Of a DNA stretch of 23,542 nt, positions 16,275 to 23,542 are shown piece after piece (position 1 is the first letter of the stretch; each line of letters begins with the position of its first letter). Source of the stretch: Actinomycetota bacterium (GTDB taxonomy: Bacteria; Actinomycetota; Nitriliruptoria; Nitriliruptorales; JAHWKO01). The stretch lies in contig JAHWKO010000027.1 in assembly GCA_019347855.1 (NCBI GenBank), forward strand, positions 1-23,542, read 5' to 3'. The notes below the pieces were generated by a model that was not told the DNA's origin, ran no database searches, and saw only the letters and a list, made by a program, of their open reading frames with translations. The translations under genes were made by a program, and so were the position numbers.

Positions 16275-16861
16275 TGCAGCACGCCCTTCGTGGATCGCAC
16301 CTCCGCCCCGGTGACCGCCACGGCTCGGCGCAACGCCGTCGCGACCGCCTTGAAGGCGGCCTCGTGCACGTGGTGGCTGTTCCCGCCCTCGAGGAGGTGC
16401 AGGTGCAGGGTCATCCGGGAGTTCGCCGTCACGGCCTCGAGGAAGTGCTTCGTGAGGGTCGTCTCGTAGGTGCCGATCAGCTCGACGGGCGTCTCGACCT
16501 CGTACACGAGGTACGGGCGGCCGGACAGGTCGATCACGGCCCGCACCAGGACCTCGTCGACCGGCACGGTCGCATCGGCGAACCGCTCGACGCCGGCCCG
16601 GTCCCCCCACGCCTCGGCGAGCGCCTGCCCGATCGCGATCCCCACATCCTCGACCGTGTGGTGGGCGTCGACCTCGACGTCACCCTCGGCCTCGACCCGC
16701 AGGTCGAGCCGCCCGTGCCGGCCCAGCTGGTCGAGCATGTGGTCGAAGAACGGGACGCCCGTGGCGACCATGGTCGTGCCCCTGCCGTCCAGGTCGACCT
16801 CGACGTGCACCCGCGTCTCCCCGGTCTCCCGGGTGATGGCCGCGTGGCGGTGATCCGACAT
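16271..16861 (-). CDS. hisB: Imidazoleglycerol-phosphate dehydratase
   Basis: 196 residues from ATG at 16861, with CAGGA about 7 bases upstream. It dehydrates imidazole glycerol phosphate to imidazole acetol phosphate using manganese. Metal-binding motifs of the duplicated fold are visible: VPFFDHMLDQLGRHG, DAHHTVEDVGIAIGQAL, LTKHFLEAV and NSHHVHEAAFKAVA. This is the single-function form without a HisN phosphatase domain. The 55-base gap to hisC is the widest inside the operon and holds no gene or clear structure. Confidence 0.98.
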   Translation of the reverse strand: MSDHRHAAITRETGETRVHVEVDLDGRGTTMVATGVPFFDHMLDQLGRHGRLDLRVEAEGDVEVDAHHTVEDVGIAIGQALAEAWGDRAGVERFADATVPVDEVLVRAVIDLSGRPYLVYEVETPVELIGTYETTLTKHFLEAVTANSRMTLHLHLLEGGNSHHVHEAAFKAVATALRRAVAVTGAEVRSTKGVLQ

Positions 16862-16916
16862 GGACGGTCCTGGGTCGTCGAGGCGACAACCGTACCCGCG
16901 GCGCCGAGCGGGCCCG

Positions 16917-17975
16917 TCAGGCGCTCAACACCTCGCGCAGAGCCGACAGGAACGCGTCGTTCTCGGACCCGTCCCCGATGGTCACCCGCAGGCACCCCTC
17001 AAGCCTCGGGTAGCTCGAGAAGTCCCGGACGAGCACCTCACGCTCGAGGAGCTGCTCGAACACGCCGGGTCGGGTGCGGAAGAGCACGAAGTTGGCCTCG
17101 GATGGGAACACCTTCAGGCCGCCCAGGTCCGAGAGCTCCTGGGTGACGCGCTCACGTTCCGCGCGGATCCGCGGGATGTGGTCGAGCATCGCAGATCCGA
17201 GGTCGAGCGCCACGAGGGCCGCCTGCTGCTTGATCGTGTCGAGGTGGTAGGGCAGGCGGACACGCAGCAGGTCATCGACGACCCACGGACGGGCGAGCAG
17301 GTACCCGAGCCGCAGGCCGGCCAGCCGGTAGGCCTTCGAGAACGTGCGCGTCACGACCAGCCGGGGCAGCTCGTCGAGCAGCGGTCGCAGGCTGCCTGCG
17401 CCGAACTCCACGTAGGCCTCGTCCACGACGATCAGGGCGTCCGATCCGTCGTGCAGGGCGCGCACCGCCGCCGGGTCGACCGGGATGCCGGTGGGGTTGT
17501 TGGGGTGGGCGACGAGGACCACCTCCGGCTCGTGCTCGGCGACCGCAGCCGCCGCCGCGTCCTCGGTGAGCATCAGGTCCTCGTCGAGATCGTGCTCCAC
17601 CGTCGGCGTCAGGGTGACCTTCGCGAGCAGCGGGTACATCGAGTAGCCGGGCCGGAACAACAGCACACGACGCGCCGGCCCGCCGTACGCCTGCAGGAGC
17701 TGCTGCAGCAGCTCGTTCGAGCCGTTGGCGGCCCAGACGCCCCCGGGGTCGAGCCCCTCTGTCGCCGCCAGCCGGTGTCGCAGCTCGACGGCATCGCGGT
17801 CGGGGTAGCGGTGCAGCCCCTGGCTGCGCAGACGACCGGCGAGGGTCTCGAGGAACGCGGCGGGCGGGGGGTAAGGCGTCTCGTTCGTGTTCATCCGGAC
17901 CGCCACGTCGAGCTGTGGCGCCCCGTACGGTTCGAGGTCCACCAGGTCAGGCCGGACCGGGACCCGGTCACCCAC
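16917..17975 (-). CDS. hisC: Histidinol-phosphate aminotransferase
   Basis: 352 residues from GTG at 17975, with GGAGG 6 bases upstream and an 8-bp overlap with the end of hisD. It transaminates imidazole acetol phosphate with glutamate and PLP. Marks of this fold-type I enzyme are MNTNETPYPPP near the N-terminus, NGSNELLQQLL, FRPGYSMYP, the VAHPNNPTG substrate/cofactor motif, LIVVDEAYVEF, and TRTFSKAYRLAGLRLGY containing the PLP lysine. The length is usual for HisC. No second aminotransferase is nearby. Confidence 0.96.
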   Translation of the reverse strand: MGDRVPVRPDLVDLEPYGAPQLDVAVRMNTNETPYPPPAAFLETLAGRLRSQGLHRYPDRDAVELRHRLAATEGLDPGGVWAANGSNELLQQLLQAYGGPARRVLLFRPGYSMYPLLAKVTLTPTVEHDLDEDLMLTEDAAAAAVAEHEPEVVLVAHPNNPTGIPVDPAAVRALHDGSDALIVVDEAYVEFGAGSLRPLLDELPRLVVTRTFSKAYRLAGLRLGYLLARPWVVDDLLRVRLPYHLDTIKQQAALVALDLGSAMLDHIPRIRAERERVTQELSDLGGLKVFPSEANFVLFRTRPGVFEQLLEREVLVRDFSSYPRLEGCLRVTIGDGSENDAFLSALREVLSA

Positions 17976-19272
17976 GGTCGTCCTCCGACCGCATCGCCAC
18001 AGCTCGGCCGTGCGCCGGCAGGTCCTCGGCCGCTGACAGCTCGCGCACGACCGGTGCCAGGCGCGCGAGCTCGTCCGGCGCGTACTCGACCACGTTCACC
18101 GTCACCAGGAAGTCCGCCGTGGTCAGACCGCCGCGGAACCGCGCGGTCCGCGCGGTCGGTAGCGTGTGGTTGGGACCTGCGGCGTAGTCCCCGAGTGATA
18201 CGGGCGTGGACGCGCCGACGAAGACCGCGCCGGCGAAGCGCACCCGTTCCGCCACGGCGCGCGCATCCACGGTGTGGATCTCGAGGTGCTCGGGGGCGAA
18301 CGCGTCGACCACCGCCACGGCCCGTTCGATGTCATCCACGAGCACTGCGGTCCCCTGCCCCTCTAGCGCCTCGCGCACACGCTCCTGGTGTCGGGTCCCG
18401 GAGATCTCCCGATCGAGCTCGTCCTCGACCCGCGGAAGCAGGTCCGGATCGGTGGTCACGAGCAGGCAGGTGGCCAGCTCATCGTGCTCCGCCTGGGCCA
18501 CCAGGTCCGCCGCGATGAGCGCGGGATCGGCGGACGCGTCCGCGATGATCGCGATCTCCGTGGGGCCGGCGAAGCCCTCGACACCGCACACGCCGTCGGC
18601 CTGGACCTGCAGCTTCGCCGATGCGACCCAGCGGTTCCCAGGCCCGACGATCTTGTCGCACCTGGGGACCGAGTCGGTTCCGTACGCCATCGCGGCCACG
18701 GCCTGAGCGCCGCCGATCCGGAACACCCGGTCGACCCCGAGGAGTCCGGCCGCAGCCAGGATCGTCGGGTCCGGCCAGCCGTCCCCTCCGCTGGGGGGCG
18801 TACAGAGCACGATCTCGTCGACGCCGGCGACCCGTGCGGGGACCGCGGCCATGATCACGCTGGACGGGTAGGCCACCAGCCCGCCCGGGACGTAGGCCCC
18901 CACCCGCGCCAGCGGACGGAAGCGCTGCCCCACCCGGGCACCCCCGCGTTCCTCGGTCCAGTCCTGAGGCATCGCGTGCTCGTGGAACCAGCGCACCTGG
19001 TCGGCGGCGGCCCGCAGCGCATCCCGCAGGTTCGGGTCGACGTCGGCGAGCGCCTGGTCGATGCGCTCGCGGGGGACCTCGACGGTGTCGACCTCGACGC
19101 CGTCGAAGCGGGCAGTTAGCTCACGCACCGCACCGTCCCCGCCGTCGCGGACGGCCTCGAGGATCGCTCGGACGTCCGTCTGGACGTCGCCGAGGGCGAC
19201 GAGGGGACGTGGCAAGCGGTCCGTCGGGTCGGAACGGTCGCCGCGCAGATCGAGCACGTCGAGGTGGCGCAT
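17968..19272 (-). CDS. hisD: Histidinol dehydrogenase
   Basis: 434 residues from ATG at 19272; the frame stays open further upstream but reads as Arg/Pro-rich non-coding sequence, and the family's length fits this ATG. It oxidises histidinol to histidine in two NAD-dependent steps. Visible marks are YVPGGLVAYPSSVIM, CTPPSGGDG, RIGGAQAVAAMAYGTDSVP, KIVGPGNRWVASAK, GPTEIAIIAD, the zinc-ligand segment AQAEHDE, FAPEHLEI and GDYAAGPNHTLPT. It opens the his operon, 76 bases after the stop of the upstream histidine kinase gene. The ribosome binding site is weak. Confidence 0.97.
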   Translation of the reverse strand: MRHLDVLDLRGDRSDPTDRLPRPLVALGDVQTDVRAILEAVRDGGDGAVRELTARFDGVEVDTVEVPRERIDQALADVDPNLRDALRAAADQVRWFHEHAMPQDWTEERGGARVGQRFRPLARVGAYVPGGLVAYPSSVIMAAVPARVAGVDEIVLCTPPSGGDGWPDPTILAAAGLLGVDRVFRIGGAQAVAAMAYGTDSVPRCDKIVGPGNRWVASAKLQVQADGVCGVEGFAGPTEIAIIADASADPALIAADLVAQAEHDELATCLLVTTDPDLLPRVEDELDREISGTRHQERVREALEGQGTAVLVDDIERAVAVVDAFAPEHLEIHTVDARAVAERVRFAGAVFVGASTPVSLGDYAAGPNHTLPTARTARFRGGLTTADFLVTVNVVEYAPDELARLAPVVRELSAAEDLPAHGRAVAMRSEDDRG

Positions 19273-19348
19273 GATGTCCGGAACGGTCGGGAGGATCGGG
19301 CGCGAGACTAGCGCTCGCCTCCTCCGCCGAGGACGCGGCGGGAGGCGC

Positions 19349-20950
19349 TCAGGGCGCGGTCGGAACGTCGAGGTCAGCGGGATCGCTGTCCTCGTCCGTC
19401 TCGAGCCGGACCGGCAGCCGCACCGTGAACGTGGTGCCGTCACCGACGGTCGACCGCACCGTCACTTCGCCGCCGTGCGACCGTACGAGCACCCGCACGA
19501 TGTACAGACCGAGCCCCACGCCGCCGCTCACGGTGTAGCCCGTCTGGCGGAACCGCTCGAAGATCGTCTCGAGCTCCTCCGGTGGGATGCCGGGGCCCTG
19601 GTCGGTGATGTGGACCGTCACCGCGTCGCTGTCCCGCTCGAGCTGCACCTCGACCGGGCTTCCCGCCGGCGAGTACTTCACCGCGTTCTCGAGCAGGTTC
19701 TCGAACACCCGGTACAGCGCTTGGGGATCGCCGCGGACCGTTGCCCCCTGCTCCGCTCCGGCGAGCCGTACCAGGCGGTCCTGGCCGTCGCGTTCCTGCG
19801 CGAGCGTCGCGGTGGTGTCGATCAGGCCGGTGAGCAGCTGGCCGAGGTTGACCGCTTCACGACGTGGGTCCGCCCTAGCCTCGGCGCTGGCCGTTCGGAG
19901 GACCTCGTCGACCATGTTGCGAAGGCGATCGGACTGGCCGCGGATCGCGGAGATCGCGTCCAGACGGCGTTCGTGACCGAGCTCGTCCCACTTGCGCTCC
20001 AGGACCGAAGCGAACCCGATGATCACCGTCAACGGGGTCTTCAGCTCGTGGACCATCGTGGCGACGAACTCGGAACGCCGCTCGAGCACGTCCGCGAGCT
20101 CCTGGACGGTGTCGCGCTCCTCGCCGTACCGGTAGGCGTTCGACACCGCGGTTGCCGCGTGCTCGGCGAACAGCGCGACCGACCGGAGCTGGGTCTCGGT
20201 GAACGGCTCGGCGTCGGGTGGTCGCTCCACGGCGAGCACGCCGAGCAGCTCGTGCGCGGCGACCATCGGCGCGACCAGCGAGGAGCCCGACCTGACCTTG
20301 TGCTTGCTCCCTGGGAACTGATCGTCGCCCAGCCGACCGTTGATGAGGAGCGGTCTGCCGCGTTCGGCGACCCATCCTGCGACGCCGGAACCGAACGGCA
20401 GGGTCGTGCCCACGGGAGCGGGCGAGCTCCCCGCGCTGGCCGCCACCCGCAGGACCTCACCGTCGCGGAGCATCACCGATCCGTTGTTGGCGCCCGTGAG
20501 CTCGAACGCCGACGTGACGATCGTCTCGAGGACCTCCTCGAGGGTCAGGACCGAGTTCACGACCCGGCCGACCTTCGTGAGGGTCGCGAGGTCGGCGATC
20601 CGCGCCTGGAGGGACGCGGTCAGCACGCGCTCATCGATGAGGGCGGTGGTCAGCTTCCGCAGCCGCCGTTCCTGGTCGACCACGTAGAGGATGAACGCGA
20701 TCGCCAGCGCCAGGAAGCTCCACCGCCGCGCGGGAGCGTCCGGCAGGAGCGCAGCCGGGTCCTCGCCGAGGAACAGCAGGATGATCGCGAGGGCGAACGC
20801 CAGGAGCAGCAACCCCGCGACCGCCCACAGGTGGCCCCTACGGCGCTCGATCGCCTCGATCGACGGGACGGGACGCAGCTTCGGCGCGATCCGCGACGTG
20901 GGGTAGCCACCGCCGCTCAGTTCGATGACGGTGGCCTGCTCGTCGGTCAT
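19349..20950 (-). CDS. Membrane sensor histidine kinase with GAF domain
   Basis: 533 residues from ATG at 20950. Two hydrophobic segments (about 44-66 and 77-92) form a membrane hairpin. A GAF domain spans about 110-270 (ending LGVLAVERPPDAEPFTETQ). The HisKA dimerisation domain has His301 in ATMVHELKTPL as the phospho-acceptor. The ATPase domain shows the N box ENLLENAVKYSP, the G1 box DQGPGIPPEE, the F box FERFRQTG and the G2 box GVGLGLYIV. The acidic C-terminal tail ends the protein. No receiver domain and no response regulator lie nearby. It follows the larger kinase after a 73-base gap on the same strand, suggesting co-transcription. The signal is unknown; GAF domains bind small molecules or sense redox. 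Confidence 0.9.
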   Translation of the reverse strand: MTDEQATVIELSGGGYPTSRIAPKLRPVPSIEAIERRRGHLWAVAGLLLLAFALAIILLFLGEDPAALLPDAPARRWSFLALAIAFILYVVDQERRLRKLTTALIDERVLTASLQARIADLATLTKVGRVVNSVLTLEEVLETIVTSAFELTGANNGSVMLRDGEVLRVAASAGSSPAPVGTTLPFGSGVAGWVAERGRPLLINGRLGDDQFPGSKHKVRSGSSLVAPMVAAHELLGVLAVERPPDAEPFTETQLRSVALFAEHAATAVSNAYRYGEERDTVQELADVLERRSEFVATMVHELKTPLTVIIGFASVLERKWDELGHERRLDAISAIRGQSDRLRNMVDEVLRTASAEARADPRREAVNLGQLLTGLIDTTATLAQERDGQDRLVRLAGAEQGATVRGDPQALYRVFENLLENAVKYSPAGSPVEVQLERDSDAVTVHITDQGPGIPPEELETIFERFRQTGYTVSGGVGLGLYIVRVLVRSHGGEVTVRSTVGDGTTFTVRLPVRLETDEDSDPADLDVPTAP

Positions 20951-21023
20951 GTCGTTCCGGATCGTCCGCGTCGCGGTCGACAGATCGTACGTGCCAACAC
21001 GATCGGTTGTCCGTGTCTCGCCC

Positions 21024-23285
21024 TCAGGCGGTCGCGGACGAGGGACCCCTCGAGGCGTCACGTCGTGGACCTGCGAGCGGGACCGTGAAGGTGAAGAGGG
21101 CGCCTCCGTGAGGTGACTCAGCCGCCGTGAGCTCGCCGCCGAGGCGGTCCACCAGCCCCTTGGCGATGGACAGACCGAGCCCTGATCCCTGGGTCGTGCG
21201 GGTGAGGTGGTGGCCCAGACGGGTGAAGCGCTCGAAGACACGCTGCCGTTCCGACGGCGGGATGCCTGGCCCCTCGTCGTGGACCTCGACGCGGGCCGAC
21301 CGGTCGTCGTGGTGGATCTCGACCCGGACCTGGCCCTGGGTGTGCTTGATCGCGTTGCTGACGAGGGCCTGGACGATGCGTTGTAGCGCGATCCGGTCGC
21401 CGACGACACGCAGCGGCTCGGACGGTGCGACCTCGATGCGGTCAGGCTCCGCGAGGGGGCGTTCGACCGTCACCGCCGACGCCACGACGTCGGCGAGGTC
21501 GGTGATCTGGCTCTTCAGTCGGACGGCTCCCCGGTCCAGGTCCGCCACGACCAGGAGGTCCGACACCAGCGTCTCGAGGCGCTCGACCTGCCGCAGCATC
21601 GACCGGTGGAACGTGGGGTACTCGTCCGGATCGATGCGGTCGCTCGCCTCGATGAGCGTGACGAGGAACCCCTTGAGCGGCGTCAGGGGGGTGCGTAGCT
21701 CGTGGGAGACGGTGGCCACGAAGTCGGTCTTCATCTCCTCGGTCTCGCGTTCGCGTGTCACGTCCCTCGCGACGATCACGACGCCGACCGCTGCGCCGTC
21801 CCGACGCACGGGCGAGAAGGTGCACCGCACCCACCGCCACTCACCGTCCCGACGCAGGACCTGGAGGTCCACCGGGTCGTCGACGTGGTCCCCGTCCAGG
21901 ACCGAGCGGAGGGGTCCATCCTGATCGACGGCGAGCTCGTCGCCGGTCGCGTTGCGGAACCGTAGGGCCATGAACCACGGGTGGCTGAGCGCCTCGGGGC
22001 CGCTGGTCCCCGTGAGCTCCTCCATCGCCGGGTTCCACGCGACGACGCGGCCGTCCGCATCGACCATCGCGATGCCGTCCGAGGCAGCGTCGACGATGTC
22101 GTGCAGCTTCTGGGATTCCTCGGCGAGAGCGGACCGCTCGTGCTCGACGGAGCGGAAGAGCTGCACGTTCTGCATGGCGATCGCCGCGTCGTTGGCGATC
22201 GACGACAGCACCTGCAGCTCCTGGTCCTCGTGTGTCTCGAGTCCACGTCGGCCATGGACCGCCAGCGCACCGATCGTGACTCCGCGGTAGATCAACGGCG
22301 CGGCCATCGATCGGCGCTGGTCGGCCGCAGGAGCCTCCAGGTCGGTCCGGCCCGGCTCGAGCTGTACCGGGGCGCCGCGACGGAGCGCCTCGTTGAGCGC
22401 GTCCCCCCGCGGGGCGTCATCGGTCAGCGTGTGGAACCCATCCTCGTCGAAGCGGTGGCGGATCGGTAGCTGATCGCTGAGCGTGAGCAGCTCGACCGAG
22501 TCGGCGCCGAAGAGGTCGCGGATCGCGGTCAGGAACCGCTCGATCGAGTCCTCTGAGGCCACGGCCTCCGTGAGCGTCCGCGTCACGGTGTGGTAGTGCT
22601 GGTTGCGCTTGCGTTCCTCGAGCGCCATCGCGTACCCGCGGTAGCCCAGGTGCATCCCGATCACGAGCACGAACGCGAACAAGGTGGCGGTCCGGTCGGT
22701 CGTGACGATGACCGCGAGGAGCAGGCCCCCGAGGAGGTTGCCGACGGAGGAGACGGCGTAGACACGGACCATCTCCCGGAACGTGCGTCCCTCGAGGAGG
22801 CGGAACAGCAAGCCGTACAGCCCGATGTCGATGGCGTTGTACGCAGCGAGGGCGGCGACCACCGCGATCAGGGAGCGCGGCTCGAGCACTGCTCCTCCGA
22901 GCCAGAAGGTGTGGAACGTCACGGTCGCGCCGACCGCAGCCAGCGCGTGAGCACCGGCGTTGAACGTGACCTTGCGAGGATCGGTGATGCGGGCGGCGTT
23001 CCCGACGACCGCGGCGAGCGCGCTCAGTACCGGGATCGCACCGGGGGGCACGGTGAAGAGGAGTGCCACCAGGATCGCGTCGTTGACGTGGAGTCCTTGG
23101 ACGCCACCCCGACGGTGGTACCGGATGTTCGTGTGGAGGCTGACCGCCATCGACACGAACAGCACGACCGGCAGGAACCACCCCGACGGCACCGTGGGGC
23201 GGACGAGCGCGAACGCCACCGCGAGCGCGATCCCAGCCGCAGAGACGGCAGGGATGAAGAGACGGAGCGTCCTGCCGTCATCCAT
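21024..23285 (-). CDS. Multi-pass membrane sensor histidine kinase with GAF and PAS domains
   Basis: 753 residues from ATG at 23285, with GAGGGA upstream. The first roughly 220 residues hold about six or seven hydrophobic segments, a MASE-like integral membrane sensor (includes VTFNAGAHALAAVGA). A GAF-like domain follows at about 245-385, a PAS domain at about 395-515 (DAASDGIAMVDADGRVVAWNPAMEELTG), HisKA with phospho-acceptor His528 in SHELRTPL, and an ATPase domain with the N box SNAIKHT (about 640), G1 DEGPGIPPSE and G2 GSGLGLSIAKGL (about 698). All catalytic motifs are present. No partner response regulator is in the window. It starts only 30 bases after the stop of the GTNWQ-repeat gene, so the two are probably in one transcript. 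Confidence 0.92.
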   Translation of the reverse strand: MDDGRTLRLFIPAVSAAGIALAVAFALVRPTVPSGWFLPVVLFVSMAVSLHTNIRYHRRGGVQGLHVNDAILVALLFTVPPGAIPVLSALAAVVGNAARITDPRKVTFNAGAHALAAVGATVTFHTFWLGGAVLEPRSLIAVVAALAAYNAIDIGLYGLLFRLLEGRTFREMVRVYAVSSVGNLLGGLLLAVIVTTDRTATLFAFVLVIGMHLGYRGYAMALEERKRNQHYHTVTRTLTEAVASEDSIERFLTAIRDLFGADSVELLTLSDQLPIRHRFDEDGFHTLTDDAPRGDALNEALRRGAPVQLEPGRTDLEAPAADQRRSMAAPLIYRGVTIGALAVHGRRGLETHEDQELQVLSSIANDAAIAMQNVQLFRSVEHERSALAEESQKLHDIVDAASDGIAMVDADGRVVAWNPAMEELTGTSGPEALSHPWFMALRFRNATGDELAVDQDGPLRSVLDGDHVDDPVDLQVLRRDGEWRWVRCTFSPVRRDGAAVGVVIVARDVTRERETEEMKTDFVATVSHELRTPLTPLKGFLVTLIEASDRIDPDEYPTFHRSMLRQVERLETLVSDLLVVADLDRGAVRLKSQITDLADVVASAVTVERPLAEPDRIEVAPSEPLRVVGDRIALQRIVQALVSNAIKHTQGQVRVEIHHDDRSARVEVHDEGPGIPPSERQRVFERFTRLGHHLTRTTQGSGLGLSIAKGLVDRLGGELTAAESPHGGALFTFTVPLAGPRRDASRGPSSATA

Positions 23286-23315
23286 CGCGGGTCCCTCGGC
23301 GCCGGGTTCCTGGTC

Positions 23316-23542
23316 TCACTGCCAGTTCGTCCCTTGCCAGTTCGTGCCCTGCCAGTTCGTGCCCTGCCAGTTCGTCCCCTGCCAGTTCGTCCCTTGCCAG
23401 TTCGTGCCCTGCCAGTTCGTACCGCCCCACTGGGTGTCCTGCCAGTTCGTACCTTGCCAGTTGGTCCCGAGGAACTGGTCCTTGTCGAACGAGCGCCCGG
23501 TCGCGGCCTTGCTCTTGGTCTCGTCGAGTACCTCCTCGAAAC
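23316..23542 (-). CDS. Protein with C-terminal GTNWQ pentapeptide repeats (partial, N-terminus beyond window)
   Basis: The last 74 codons of a minus-strand gene are present; it enters from the right edge in an open frame. The visible part starts FEEVLDETKSKAATGRSF, an acidic and basic helical-looking stretch, then DKDQFL, then ten five-residue units to the stop TGA at 23318-23316. Nine units are exactly GTNWQ and one, the third, is DTQWG. Comparable Trp-rich tandem tails such as GTSWSG-like or GASWNG-like repeats occur at the C-terminus of some actinobacterial subtilisin-like (S8) serine proteases and other secreted proteins (from memory), so an exported enzyme is plausible, but no catalytic residue is inside the window. 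The position 30 bases before a sensor-kinase gene suggests a shared operon. Confidence 0.8.
   Translation of the reverse strand, partial: FEEVLDETKSKAATGRSFDKDQFLGTNWQGTNWQDTQWGGTNWQGTNWQGTNWQGTNWQGTNWQGTNWQGTNWQ
23319..23468 (-). repeat. Ten tandem 15-bp units encoding GTNWQ
   Basis: Ten in-frame 15-base units run without interruption to the stop codon. In coding sense a unit reads GGN ACG AAC TGG CAR. The units differ almost only at silent positions: Gly is GGG, GGC or GGT; Gln is CAA or CAG; Thr is ACC in the first unit and ACG in the other GTNWQ units. Only the third unit (23424-23438) changes the protein, to DTQWG. Asn AAC and Trp TGG never vary among the nine regular units. Confidence 0.95.

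Noticed and set aside
16860..18518. Long plus-strand open frame (over 500 codons) opposite hisC and hisD
   Set aside because: It mirrors conserved his genes and becomes Arg/Pro-rich low-complexity protein; a shadow frame.
19317..19346. Hairpin at the end of the smaller histidine kinase gene as a terminator (GCCTC/CCGCC pairing with GGCGG/GAGGC)
   Set aside because: The stem has a 2-base bulge, overlaps the end of the intergenic space and has no T-run on the transcribed strand; too weak to call, so read-through into hisD remains possible.
19061..21088. Plus-strand open frame of 675 codons opposite hisD and a histidine kinase
   Set aside because: The opposite strand has full kinase and HisD motifs, while this frame has none.
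23319..23468. CRISPR-like array at the right end
   Set aside because: The 15-base units are contiguous with no spacers, keep reading frame and end in a stop codon, so they are a coding repeat.

Overview
The window is chromosomal DNA from a very GC-rich bacterium, most likely a deep-branching actinobacterium (Actinomycetota; Nitriliruptoria-like lineages are one possibility). This rests on strong G/C third-position bias, many GTG starts and one TTG start, chains of genes with 4-bp stop/start overlaps, and the actinobacterial-style order hisI-trpE-x-trpC-trpB-trpA. The taxonomic call is inference. I see no tRNA, rRNA, CRISPR array or insertion sequence, and no gene-free stretch longer than about 190 bp.

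Left part (1-7035), surface and envelope functions: the start of an HNH-endonuclease-like gene runs off the left edge on the minus strand. Facing away from it is a tightly packed plus-strand cassette: a small exported YVDPG-motif protein, a two-domain protein (kinase-like N-terminus plus SAM methyltransferase), and a membrane-anchored alkaline-phosphatase/sulfatase-superfamily enzyme. A minus-strand sirtuin follows. Then comes a translationally coupled plus-strand pair, an exported putative glycoside hydrolase (DUF4015-like) and a lipoprotein polysaccharide deacetylase. That pair looks like a split version of PelA/PgaB exopolysaccharide enzymes.

Middle part (6998-19272), amino-acid biosynthesis: the minus strand carries hisD-hisC-hisB-hisH-hisA-hisF, then, after one oppositely oriented LOG-like gene, hisI-trpE-(M28 peptidase lipoprotein)-trpC-trpB-trpA-(LD-carboxypeptidase). 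Almost all junctions overlap or nearly touch, so two long co-translated operons are likely. trpD, trpG, trpF, hisG and hisE are not here. The lack of trpF raises the possibility that hisA is the bifunctional actinobacterial PriA. Two envelope enzymes (M28 peptidase and S66 LD-carboxypeptidase) are embedded in the tryptophan operon.

Right part (19349-23542), sensing: two membrane sensor histidine kinases with GAF domains (one also with PAS) lie in tandem on the minus strand without a response regulator. Just upstream is the 3' end of a gene whose product ends in ten five-residue units, nine of them exactly GTNWQ. The order suggests one transcription unit: repeat protein, then kinase 2, then kinase 1, possibly reading on into hisD.
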